From assembly GCA_944327255.1 (NCBI GenBank), contig CALVHA010000009.1:1-64000 (forward strand): DNA of 64,000 nt. Direction: 5' to 3'. This DNA comes from Candidatus Gastranaerophilales bacterium (lineage in GTDB: Bacteria > Cyanobacteriota > Vampirovibrionia > Gastranaerophilales > Gastranaerophilaceae). The notes below the pieces were generated by a model, which was not told where the DNA came from, made no database searches, and saw only the letters and a list, made by a program, of their open reading frames with translations. The stretch's first letter is position 1. Every line of letters starts with the position of its first letter. Both the position numbers and the translations under genes were made by a program. Below, in pieces: positions 44,357-52,236 of this stretch.

Positions 44357-45169
44357 TTATTGATAACGAGATGCATAAGCCCTTGCAAACATTTCAGGAT
44401 TTTGCATCATTGCCATCTGGAGTTGTTGCATCATATACTGATCAGCACCACCTGCGGCAAACGGGTTTGTGGATCCAGTATCAAATCTTGCAGTCTTTAA
44501 CTTTTCTTCAGCTTCTACTTTTCTTTCAGAATAACTTTTACCTACTATTTTACTTGTAATCCATTCACCGATAAGCCCGCCAATAATACCACCTACAAGT
44601 GGAATAGGACAAAGCGCCTGTCCAATACAAAAACCAGCCATACTACCGACTGCTCTTGAACCAGCTTTCACAAATTCAGCTCCACCATCAACTATACCAC
44701 CATCAATTGTTGCTTTTATAATATTTGGAGCCTCAAATGCCATAAATAATAATGAACCAATTAATGGCATTCTTGTCATAAGAAATTTCCCTGAACCCTT
44801 AAGGCTTCCCATAATACCTGATTTACCAGCCGCCTTTGCAACGTTAGCACCATCTATCCAACCATTTTTAAGACCTGACGGGATATCCATAAGGTTCTTT
44901 TTCATAGCCTTCAAGAAACCACCTTCTTGCTTGATAAGATTCTCATTATGAGCTTCAGAAGCTTTAAATGCATCTTTCAATTTCGTCCAGAAGTTTTTAT
45001 AACCTGTTCCTCCGACGTATGAACCGTCAGCAGCTTTAACACCACGTATGGATTCCCTTAAAGTTTTTTCAAAAGCTTCACCGCCAGTACCTAAAGCAAA
45101 GTCAGGAGCCATTTTTAAACCACGCTTTGCATAATTCCACACTCTGTTTAAATTTACTGCATTAATCAT
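44357..45169 (-). CDS. glycine-zipper protein of unknown function
   Basis: 270 residues. An amphipathic, Lys-rich N-terminal half is followed by hydrophobic segments near 135-155 (MPLIGSLLFMAFEAP) and a glycine zipper near 180-215 (AVGSMAGFCIGQALCPIPL, then VGGIIGGLIGEWITSKIVG). The tail is Met/Gln-rich (MMQQLQMAMMQNPEMFARA). Same style as the 42969 and 60098 proteins. GGTAGG precedes the ATG. Behind the best-conserved pair of the shared promoter. Confidence 0.78.
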   Translation of the reverse strand: MINAVNLNRVWNYAKRGLKMAPDFALGTGGEAFEKTLRESIRGVKAADGSYVGGTGYKNFWTKLKDAFKASEAHNENLIKQEGGFLKAMKKNLMDIPSGLKNGWIDGANVAKAAGKSGIMGSLKGSGKFLMTRMPLIGSLLFMAFEAPNIIKATIDGGIVDGGAEFVKAGSRAVGSMAGFCIGQALCPIPLVGGIIGGLIGEWITSKIVGKSYSERKVEAEEKLKTARFDTGSTNPFAAGGADQYMMQQLQMAMMQNPEMFARAYASRYQ

Positions 45170-45212
45170 AACCTACCTGCCTAAAGTATAAATAACCTTT
45201 TACTACCTTACA

Positions 45213-45274
45213 TATATAAAGTTATTTATTAAATAAAAATTGCCTGAATAATAATTAATGTAACAAAAGTTAAC
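45213..45274 (-). promoter_or_regulatory. shared three-box promoter, copy 6
   Basis: Minus strand GTTA (45264-45261, within GTTAACTTTTGTTA 45274-45261), 17 bp, GCAATT (45243-45238), 17 bp, TTTATATA (45220-45213), then TGTAAGGTAG. The copy upstream of the 60098-60919 gene is nearly the same, with 17 of 18 bases alike over the last part. Confidence 0.7.
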
Positions 45275-45361
45275 AATAACAAATCATTATTCCTAACCCA
45301 AATACCTACTTTACTATTTATATAGTTTTTGTTAACATAGTATAAAAAAAGAGAGTGGTAT

Positions 45362-46402
45362 ATGTTAAAACGTTTGTTAACTTTTAAAAATATAATTTTT
45401 TTAGTATTAGTCGTTGTTTTATTACTAATTCTTCCTAAAATAGTCAATGTTTTACTTTTGTTTTTTGCTGCATATGTCATTGCATGCGCATTAAACCCGT
45501 ACGTAGTAAAAATGGAAAAATATATGAGCCGAAACATCGCCTCAATGATTGCCGTTGTTTTTAGCTGTATCGCAATATTTGCATTATTTATTCCGATATT
45601 AATAGTTTCTTTTAAAGAAATCAGTGCATTTTTAGTCCATCTTCCACAAAAACTGTATGATTTGGTTGCGTACCTGAATTCTGCGACAATTTTCGGGCAC
45701 AAATTATCTGAAATTTTGACAATAAACAAATTGTTTGAACAAAATGCCAATGTAGCAGGAGATATTTTAAATCACTCTTGGAGTTTTACTCTCGGATTAT
45801 TCGAAGTTGCAGTGATAGCAATTGCGTTAATGATGATTGTATATTACCTGCTTATTGATAAAACCTACTTACGAAAAAAATTCTTAGAATTTTTTCCCCA
45901 AGATATTAAACAAAAGGCAAGTAATATTTTATCCACAATAAGCCACAAAGTTGGTGGATATGTAAGTGCACAAATTCTTTCAATGATCGCTGTAGGTTTG
46001 ATGACCGTAATATTTTTGATGATACTTGGCGTTAATTATTCTCTGTTGCTGGGGTTAATAACAGGTATTTTGGATATTGTTCCTATAGCCGGTCCGACAA
46101 TTGCACTTGGAATTATACTCCTTGTGGCTTATCCGCTGAGTATTGTAAAGGTCATTTTGATAATTGCGGCCTTTTTAATCGTACAGCAAATTTCGAATTA
46201 CATTGTAAGACCAATAGTGTTCAGTAAATGGATGGAATTACACCCGTTGATGGTATTTCTTGCATTATTTCTGGCACAGCAATTTCTTGGTTTCTGGGGT
46301 GTAATATTATCCCCTGCAATTGCCGCAACAATCTGTGTTTTAATTGATGAACTATACCTCACACCTATGAACGAAAAAAATGAGGTTGAACTGAATGAAT
46401 AA
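45362..46402 (+). CDS. AI-2E family (PerM-like) membrane transporter
   Basis: 346 residues with about seven to eight hydrophobic segments, including a paired N-terminal helix. The family signature is in LLGLITGILDIVPIAGPTIAL and in the C-terminal LALFLAQQFLGFWGVILSPAIAA. Members export autoinducer-2 or exchange Na+/H+; the substrate here is unknown. TATAAA and a GTTAAC box lie upstream. The stop overlaps the radical SAM gene by 8 bp. Confidence 0.9.
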   Translation: MLKRLLTFKNIIFLVLVVVLLLILPKIVNVLLLFFAAYVIACALNPYVVKMEKYMSRNIASMIAVVFSCIAIFALFIPILIVSFKEISAFLVHLPQKLYDLVAYLNSATIFGHKLSEILTINKLFEQNANVAGDILNHSWSFTLGLFEVAVIAIALMMIVYYLLIDKTYLRKKFLEFFPQDIKQKASNILSTISHKVGGYVSAQILSMIAVGLMTVIFLMILGVNYSLLLGLITGILDIVPIAGPTIALGIILLVAYPLSIVKVILIIAAFLIVQQISNYIVRPIVFSKWMELHPLMVFLALFLAQQFLGFWGVILSPAIAATICVLIDELYLTPMNEKNEVELNE

Positions 46403-47936
46403 TTCGGAAATATATTTATATAATCCGATTAATAAAAAAAATGCAGAGTGTAATATTTGGCTTGCTTTCCCTGGACCGGAAAGCTTTGCCCTTTCATCGC
46501 TCGGTTTTTTATGGTTGTTCAAAAATGTAGATGAATATGAAGATGTTAACATTGAACGAATCTACGCAGATACCAAACATTCACGTTTTAACCCGAACGA
46601 AATAGGTTTATTTGGATTTTCATTCACTTTTGATACAGATTTTCTTACTATATTCTCTATGCTTGAGCAGTATAATATCCCAATCAGAGCAAAAGAAAGA
46701 AAAAAATGTTTCCCTTTTATTTTTGCAGGCGGTCCGGTAATAACTGCGAATCCAACACCTTATGAAGACTTTTTCGATTTCTTTATTATTGGAGATGGCG
46801 AAGATGCTAATCTAGAAATCATTAATATCTACAAAAAGAATCAAAATTTACCTAAAATGCAAATATTAAAGCTAATTTCAGAAGTCGAAGGAGTTTATGT
46901 TCCATCAATAAAAACAAAAAATGTAAAAAAACTTACAAAAAAACTATCAGAATGTATATATACTCCGATTTTAAGCGAAAAAGCTTTTTTCCCGAACACG
47001 TTTATAATGGAAGTTGCCAGAGGTTGTGCTAACAGGTGTGGTTTTTGTCTTGCCTCATATTTAAACTTACCTTTAAGGTTTATGCCATATGAGGATGTTA
47101 TAAATATTATAGAACTAGGTCTAAGCCATACCAATAAAATTGCCCTACTTGGTGCACAACTAAGTGCCCACCCGCAATTCAACAGTATATGCCGTTATAT
47201 TCATGAAAAGATTAAACAAGGCAAAAAAATTGAAATGAGTGTCTCTTCTTTAAGGGTGGACGCAATTACTCCTGAGATTATGGAAACACTTGTTGCCTGC
47301 GGGCAAAAAAATATAACTCTAGCAATTGAGGCAGGGAGCGAAAGATTACGAAAAGCTATTAATAAAAATCTGACGGAAGATCAGATTATTAAAGCGGCAG
47401 AAATTGCAAAAAATACAGGACTGAAAGGATTTAAGTTCTATGGAATGTTGGGACTTCCAACTGAAACACAAGAAGATATTGATGAAATGCTTAATCTTGC
47501 AAAAAAATTAAAACAAATGTATAAAGGTTTTGACATTTCATTCGGCTTTTCAACATTTGTTCCAAAACCTAATACTCCTTTTCAGTGGTGCGGAAGAGAA
47601 GAAACAAAATTTCTGGAGGAGAAAAGCGAATACATAAAAAAAGAAATGCATAAACTCGGTGTGAGTGTAACAGTTTCCAGTGCAAAGTGGGATTACTGGC
47701 AAGCAGTTCTATCCCGCGGGGATAATTCTTTTGGAAATTTTATTGAAGAGGTATACAAAACAGGCGGGAAACTAGGAGCATTTAAAAAGTCAGCAAAAAA
47801 ATTTAACATTGATACGGATTACTACGCATGCAGAGATTGGGAATTTAGTCAACCGCTAAGCTGGGATTTTATAGACATAAAACCGGGTAAGGAATTCTTA
47901 ATAAAAGAAAATCAAAGACTACTTTGTAAATATTGA
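46395..47936 (+). CDS. radical SAM protein with N-terminal B12-binding-like domain
   Basis: 513 residues. An N-terminal cobalamin-binding-like fold (GLFGFSFTFDTDF.., FAGGPVITANPTP) is followed by the radical SAM CxxxCxxC motif in EVARGCANRCGFC. ALAIEAGSERLRKAINKN and GLPTETQEDIDEM are typical of this B12-binding radical SAM group. Substrate unknown. The overlap with the permease indicates one operon. Confidence 0.88.
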   Translation: MNNSEIYLYNPINKKNAECNIWLAFPGPESFALSSLGFLWLFKNVDEYEDVNIERIYADTKHSRFNPNEIGLFGFSFTFDTDFLTIFSMLEQYNIPIRAKERKKCFPFIFAGGPVITANPTPYEDFFDFFIIGDGEDANLEIINIYKKNQNLPKMQILKLISEVEGVYVPSIKTKNVKKLTKKLSECIYTPILSEKAFFPNTFIMEVARGCANRCGFCLASYLNLPLRFMPYEDVINIIELGLSHTNKIALLGAQLSAHPQFNSICRYIHEKIKQGKKIEMSVSSLRVDAITPEIMETLVACGQKNITLAIEAGSERLRKAINKNLTEDQIIKAAEIAKNTGLKGFKFYGMLGLPTETQEDIDEMLNLAKKLKQMYKGFDISFGFSTFVPKPNTPFQWCGREETKFLEEKSEYIKKEMHKLGVSVTVSSAKWDYWQAVLSRGDNSFGNFIEEVYKTGGKLGAFKKSAKKFNIDTDYYACRDWEFSQPLSWDFIDIKPGKEFLIKENQRLLCKY

Positions 47937-47949
47937 TTATTTTTTTTAA

Positions 47950-48570
47950 TTAAAGCGGAGTATAATCAGAATAGATTAAACTTTTCCAGCTTTCAAAATA
48001 GCTTATTTGTGTAGCGGAACCAGTTTTAATATATATATGCTGAAGAGAGGAATGCGGAATAGCCAGAGCATCGCATATAGCAGCCTTGATAACATCAGGA
48101 TGAGTAACAATTATTACCCTGTTACCGACATTTCCTTCAACAATTTCATTAACTTTTAGAGAAACACGCTCAATAAATTCAGTTATACTCTCCGCATCAT
48201 CAGGAGTTCTCTTATCCGGTTCATTAATAAGTCTTTGAAGAAGTTCAGGTGTCTTTGTTTCAATCTGTTCAAAAGTAAGACCATTAAAAGCCCCACATTT
48301 ACGAGGTTTTAAGTCAATAACTTCAAACTGTTTTTTATAAACTTTTGAAACATACTTAGCCGATTGAATACACCTTGAAGCTGAGGAAGTATAAATTTTA
48401 TCGTTCTTAACCCCCCTTTGCTTTAAGTATTCACAAATTTTTTCAATTTCTTCAACACCATTTTCACTTAAAGGCGGATGATTTTCCATATCCGAAAATC
48501 TGCCTTCTTCAGTCATTATAGTAGCGCCATGACTTATAAAAGTAATTTTACATTTTCTATCAAAATACAT
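47950..48570 (-). CDS. histidine-phosphatase superfamily protein with altered RHG motif
   Basis: 206 residues, phosphoglycerate mutase-like fold. The N-terminal catalytic motif is ISHGAT where RHGxT is expected; the His is kept but the Arg is Ser. The second His appears in VTHPDVIKAAI, and SSASRCIQSAKYV aligns with the usual SxLxRaxqTA. Activity may be reduced. AGAGGA is upstream. Convergent with the radical SAM gene. Confidence 0.85.
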   Translation of the reverse strand: MYFDRKCKITFISHGATIMTEEGRFSDMENHPPLSENGVEEIEKICEYLKQRGVKNDKIYTSSASRCIQSAKYVSKVYKKQFEVIDLKPRKCGAFNGLTFEQIETKTPELLQRLINEPDKRTPDDAESITEFIERVSLKVNEIVEGNVGNRVIIVTHPDVIKAAICDALAIPHSSLQHIYIKTGSATQISYFESWKSLIYSDYTPL

Positions 48571-48651
48571 ATTTTTATCCTCTTTATCAAGATTATTGTA
48601 ACATAAATTTTAATTTTGTAGTAATATATATGGATGATAAGGAGAAATTAT

Positions 48652-49149
48652 ATGCGAGGTAAAGCTTTTAAATTTGGGGACAACATATCAACAGACCACA
48701 TTGCACCGGGAAGACTTTTTCATTTACGCTCTAATCTTCCGGAATTTGCAAAGCATGTGTTGGAGGATGCAGATCCTGAATTTGCGTCAAAAATGAGCAA
48801 GGGAGATTTTGTTGTTGCAGGTTCAAACTTCGGACTCGGTTCATCACGAGAACACGCTCCGCAAATCATTAAAATAGCAGGGGTCGGGGCTGTAATTGCA
48901 AAATCTTTCGCAAGAATTTTTTATAGAAATGCTATTAATATAGGTTTACTAGCGATAGAATGCGATACAGACGGAATTGATGCAGGAGATGAACTTGATT
49001 TGGATATTGAACAAGGGATTCTAACAAATCTGACAAACGGAGCAATAATTCCAATTGAACCGCTTCCACCTGTTATGATAAAAATGCTTAATGATGGCGG
49101 GCTCGTTGAACATATTAAAAAGAATGGTGGTTTCAATTTAGAAGATTAA
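48652..49149 (+). CDS. leuD: 3-isopropylmalate dehydratase small subunit (LeuD-type)
   Basis: 165 residues. DNISTDHIAPGR, VVAGSNFGLGSSREHAPQ and AKSFARIFYRNAINIGL are signatures of the short LeuD/homoaconitase small subunit. It needs a LeuC partner, which is not adjacent. ATG at 48652 is chosen because AAGGAG precedes it; an in-frame ATG at 48634 lies before the ribosome binding site. Confidence 0.93.
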   Translation: MRGKAFKFGDNISTDHIAPGRLFHLRSNLPEFAKHVLEDADPEFASKMSKGDFVVAGSNFGLGSSREHAPQIIKIAGVGAVIAKSFARIFYRNAINIGLLAIECDTDGIDAGDELDLDIEQGILTNLTNGAIIPIEPLPPVMIKMLNDGGLVEHIKKNGGFNLED

Positions 49150-49178
49150 ATTACCGCTAAAACTATTTTAACAAAATA

Positions 49179-49207
49179 TTGACATTGAAATACTCTCGTA
49201 GTTAAAT
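49179..49207 (+). promoter_or_regulatory. rpsL-rpsG promoter
   Basis: TTGACA (49179-49184), 17 bp, TTAAAT (49202-49207). The start would be near 49214. Confidence 0.75.
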
Positions 49208-49213
49208 AATAAT

Positions 49214-49386
49214 ACACTTATGCCGAAATTCTTCGTGCTGGATATGCTCGGCAAAAGTGGGCAGGACAGGACGTAAAGACCGACAGCACCTGTTGTTAAA
49301 CAGTCTGTAGTTCAGTCATTACCGGAATGCGTAAGGGTTTCAGGTTGATGATCCTGCCAAATGGTAGAAAATATAAGGAGAAAAAA
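49214..49386 (+). promoter_or_regulatory. structured 5' leader of rpsL
   Basis: A leader of about 170 nt. Right at the predicted start CACTT-a-TGCCGA (49215-49226) pairs with TCGGCA-a-AAGTG (49248-49259). Then GGCAGGA (49260-49266) pairs with TCCTGCC (49352-49358), enclosing an internal hairpin CTGTT-gtta-AACAG (49290-49303). The long-range pair ends about 20 nt before the ribosome binding site. It does not match any riboswitch class that I know. Ribosomal-protein or translational control is inferred. Confidence 0.6.
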
Positions 49387-49773
49387 ATGCCTACAATTAA
49401 TCAGCTTGTACGTTCAGAACGTAAAAAGCTTACTGACAAAACAAAGTCTCCTGCTTTGATGAATTGTCCTCAAAGACGTGGAGTTTGTACAAGGGTTTAC
49501 ACTACAACCCCTAAAAAACCTAACTCAGCTTTAAGAAAAGTTGCAAGGGTAAGATTAACAAACGGATTTGAAGTTACTTCATATATCCCTGGTATCGGCC
49601 ACAACTTGCAAGAACACAGCGTTGTTCTTATCAGAGGCGGCAGGGTTAAAGACCTTCCGGGTGTTCGTTACCACATCGTTAGAGGTACCTTAGATACTGC
49701 AGGTGTTGCTAATCGTGCTCAAAGCAGATCTAAATACGGTGCTAAGAAAAATGCTAAAGGAGGTAAGAAGTAA
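49387..49773 (+). CDS. rpsL: 30S ribosomal protein S12
   Basis: 128 residues from ATG at 49387 ([15 protein letters not shown]), with AAGGAG upstream. [18 protein letters not shown] and [11 protein letters not shown] are universal S12 motifs, and Lys at the streptomycin-related position in TPKKPNSA is wild type. The open frame extends 60 bp upstream into the leader but is not the start. TAATG overlap (1 bp) with rpsG. Confidence 0.98.
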   Translation: MPTINQLVRSERKKLTDKTKSPALMNCPQRRGVCTRVYTTTPKKPNSALRKVARVRLTNGFEVTSYIPGIGHNLQEHSVVLIRGGRVKDLPGVRYHIVRGTLDTAGVANRAQSRSKYGAKKNAKGGKK

Positions 49774-50243
49774 TGTCAAGACGTTCTAAACCGGCTAAAC
49801 GTGTACCGTTAGCAGATCCGGTATATAACAGCGTTGATATCTCTAAATTTATTAATAGAATTATGAGACGCGGTAAAAAATCACTCGCTGAAAAAATATT
49901 CTATGCTACTTTGACAAAAATTGAAGAAAGAACAAATGAAAAAGCTTTGGAAATTTTCGAAAAAGCTATGTCTAACGCTACTCCACTTTTGGAAGTTAAA
50001 GCAAGACGTATCGGAGGTTCTACTTATCAGGTTCCTATTGAAGTTAAAGCAGACAGAGGTTTCGCTCTTGCTTCTTCTTGGATTATCGAAGCAGCTAAAA
50101 AACGTGGCGGAAAGTCATTCATCGATAAATTGACTAACGAAATTATTGATGCTTCAAACGGTGTTGGAGCTGCTTGTAAAAAGCGTGAAGATACCCATAA
50201 AATGGCTGAAGCTAACAAGGCTTTTGCTCACTACAGATACTAA
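49773..50243 (+). CDS. rpsG: 30S ribosomal protein S7
   Basis: 156 residues. [25 protein letters not shown] and the C-terminal KKREDTHKMAEANKAFAHYRY are standard. It is coupled to rpsL by a one-base overlap. A terminator follows directly; fusA and tuf, usual partners in the str operon, are absent. Confidence 0.98.
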   Translation: MSRRSKPAKRVPLADPVYNSVDISKFINRIMRRGKKSLAEKIFYATLTKIEERTNEKALEIFEKAMSNATPLLEVKARRIGGSTYQVPIEVKADRGFALASSWIIEAAKKRGGKSFIDKLTNEIIDASNGVGAACKKREDTHKMAEANKAFAHYRY

Positions 50244-50260
50244 TTTGTATATGTATAATA

Positions 50261-50291
50261 AAAAAGAGTTCCATATTTGGAACTCTTTTTT
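50261..50291. terminator. bidirectional terminator after rpsG
   Basis: AAAAAGAGTTCC, loop ATATTT, GGAACTCTTTTT. It also overlaps the stop of the convergent Hcp-like gene. Confidence 0.93.
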
Positions 50292-51888
50292 ATTTGAGAA
50301 TTTCTTCCAAATCTTTTTCGGGCTGAGAGGTCGTTTTTATATTATATATTGAATCAAGAGACGTAAGAATTGCAGGATTAATTATATTAGGAGGACATTG
50401 AGTCAGGTAGATATTTTTTACTCCTTTTTCAATAAGATTAATCATGTTCGAAATAGAACTTACATCACATCTAGCAAGGAAAAATACTACCCTTTTAGAA
50501 TCAAGCGGAATTGCCTCAAAAAGCTGTTTTAAGATCTCCAAAATAAGCGGTCTGCTATTTCCCAGATTAATATGCATGAAGTTTTTACGAACAGATTCAA
50601 ACGAAAAACTTATAACATAGCAATTATCAGGAAGTTTTGAGATAAGTTTTTGAAAGTATTCTTTCTGCCCGCGTCTTGCTGCAGAAAGCCCCAGAATAAA
50701 TATATGCTTAATTTCTTCAGATTTAAATTTCTCACCTATTTCTCTTAATTTATCTGAAAGTTTTTTGTTATCATAGCCGACAAATTCAGAAGCTCTGGAC
50801 TGTCCTTTTGCAAAACCTCTAGCGTTTTCTGCAGACTCAACAACTTCTTTAAGGTTATCAGAATCAACTGAAATAACACCCTGTGGAGGCATTTTTGCAG
50901 TCGTAAACAGGCGCCCTCTGTATAAATATTCAGTATTTGTGTTAGAGTTCTGCGTAAGGAGTATTGAACCAGGGAAGGTCGCAAAATCCAGAATACAATT
51001 TTCATTACAGGTCCCGAAATGTCCCTTTAATGATTTATAGTGCGAAAATATTTCAAAAGCATGCGCAACGATAAGTTCACCATGTGTATAGACATCAATT
51101 TCTTTTTCTTCTGTTAAATCTAAGACTCCTTTTAAATCCAAGAGGTTGTCACCTGACACCAATATTGCCTTCCCTTTAGTAGTAGAATGGGAAACCTCTT
51201 TATAAATAACAGGCCCAAAACGTTCCACAAGAATTTTTGCTAATTTTTCACTGAGAAGCATATCCATGTGCGCTAACTCTTTAATTTGCGTTTTGCACTT
51301 TGTGAGAGGAATTTTTGTATGATTAAGAATATCCAGACTGTTTAATATACTCAAAATTGCTTCCGGAGATCGAATAGAGTACGATGCAAGTTTTGCAGAA
51401 TTCAACGCTGTACTTTTAATAACAGATAATAAAATATCTGTCATGTTTTTTTGCTCCTGCGATGTTTTTTTATATTTATGCAAAAAGGCTTTCTCTCCAA
51501 GTGCCATAATCTGGGAAAGGTTCATTTGCGGAGTAATATTTAGGCCCAATTTCAGTTCCTTACACTCAATATTGCGTTCCTTACATACATCAATGTATTT
51601 TTTTCTTGCAGATTCAATCCCGGAATAAACCTTTGAAACCACATTTAAGAGCTGTTCGTCGCTGTAATCAGTTGTTGTAATAATAGTTGCCAGACTATTT
51701 ATAACCCTATCTTCTGCATCTTTACAGTTTATTCCAAATTCTCTGAGTTTGAGAATATAAAATGCTAACTGTCTCAAACATATAAGTAAAACTTCCTGCA
51801 AAGCAGAAATACTAGGAGGAACAGAACAGGATCCTTTCGCATTACATTCATCATATTCAAAATTATCAAAAAATATATTATACAGCAT
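50290..51888 (-). CDS. hybrid-cluster-protein (Hcp) homologue lacking most metal ligands
   Basis: 532 residues from ATG at 51888. It aligns with Hcp/prismane over its length (DVYTHGEL.VAHAFE, DFATFPGSILLT, RHIF-like IKHIFILGL, GVKNIYLTQCPPNIINP). Yet the cluster ligands are gone: TxNC is TQNS, GGCDGA is GLSAAR, the ACGKYR region is FSFESVRKN, WFEQKA is FFLARCD, and SGHD is SGDN. The N-terminal CxxC pair is also missing; two later Cys remain. Hcp reduces NO or hydroxylamine; this protein probably does not. AGGTGA precedes the ATG; a GTG at 51897 is possible. It follows glutaredoxin directly. Confidence 0.82.
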   Translation of the reverse strand: MLYNIFFDNFEYDECNAKGSCSVPPSISALQEVLLICLRQLAFYILKLREFGINCKDAEDRVINSLATIITTTDYSDEQLLNVVSKVYSGIESARKKYIDVCKERNIECKELKLGLNITPQMNLSQIMALGEKAFLHKYKKTSQEQKNMTDILLSVIKSTALNSAKLASYSIRSPEAILSILNSLDILNHTKIPLTKCKTQIKELAHMDMLLSEKLAKILVERFGPVIYKEVSHSTTKGKAILVSGDNLLDLKGVLDLTEEKEIDVYTHGELIVAHAFEIFSHYKSLKGHFGTCNENCILDFATFPGSILLTQNSNTNTEYLYRGRLFTTAKMPPQGVISVDSDNLKEVVESAENARGFAKGQSRASEFVGYDNKKLSDKLREIGEKFKSEEIKHIFILGLSAARRGQKEYFQKLISKLPDNCYVISFSFESVRKNFMHINLGNSRPLILEILKQLFEAIPLDSKRVVFFLARCDVSSISNMINLIEKGVKNIYLTQCPPNIINPAILTSLDSIYNIKTTSQPEKDLEEILK

Positions 51889-51897
51889 AACACTCAC

Positions 51898-52131
51898 CTA
51901 TTTTTTTAAATCTTTTACATAATCAATAATTGCATCAGATTCATACATATATTTGCCATTATCAGTGTCCACCAGAAAAGGGACCTGTGCAATCTTGCCG
52001 AGTTCCATAAGTTCATTGTAGTTTTTTCTGTCCAAAACTTCTTTGGGATTATAAGCAATTCCGTGTTCATTAAAATAGTCCATGACCTTATGACAATAAG
52101 GGCACGTTTCAGAATAATATAAATTTAACAT
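51898..52131 (-). CDS. glutaredoxin-like protein
   Basis: 77 residues, thioredoxin fold. Redox motif CPYC at 10-13 (SETCPYCHKVM), cis-Pro in QVPFLVD, and the C-terminal SDAIIDYVK resembling GST N-terminal domains. Reduces disulfides with glutathione or a related thiol. AAGGAGA precedes the ATG. Its stop directly abuts the Hcp-like gene, so they form an operon. Confidence 0.93.
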   Translation of the reverse strand: MLNLYYSETCPYCHKVMDYFNEHGIAYNPKEVLDRKNYNELMELGKIAQVPFLVDTDNGKYMYESDAIIDYVKDLKK

Positions 52132-52200
52132 AATTATCTCTCCTTTACTGGCTCATTATTTTATGGATTCAGAAAATTGTCATTACCCGAAATAATTATA

Positions 52201-52229
52201 TTGATAATCAGAATTTTTTATAATAAAAT
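52201..52229 (+). promoter_or_regulatory. wecB promoter, predicted leaderless
   Basis: TTGATA (52201-52206), 17 bp, TAAAAT (52224-52229), then 7 bases to ATG. A TATAAT at 52219-52224 overlaps it. Confidence 0.6.
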
Positions 52230-52236
52230 TTTTACT

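Noticed and set aside
42208..45169. Polymorphic toxin-immunity locus
   Set aside because: Glycine zippers are suggestive, but no toxin domain, secretion signal or small immunity gene could be identified.
49260..49358. TPP or other known riboswitch upstream of rpsL
   Set aside because: A GCGTAAGGG stretch looked similar, but the conserved CTGAGA and the other required elements are missing.
49327..49386. Extended N-terminus of S12 starting at an upstream in-frame ATG
   Set aside because: The family starts at MPTINQL, AAGGAG precedes ATG 49387, and the upstream stretch is part of the base-paired leader.
50290..51888. Functional hydroxylamine reductase (Hcp)
   Set aside because: Nearly all cluster ligands are replaced, so the activity should not be assigned.
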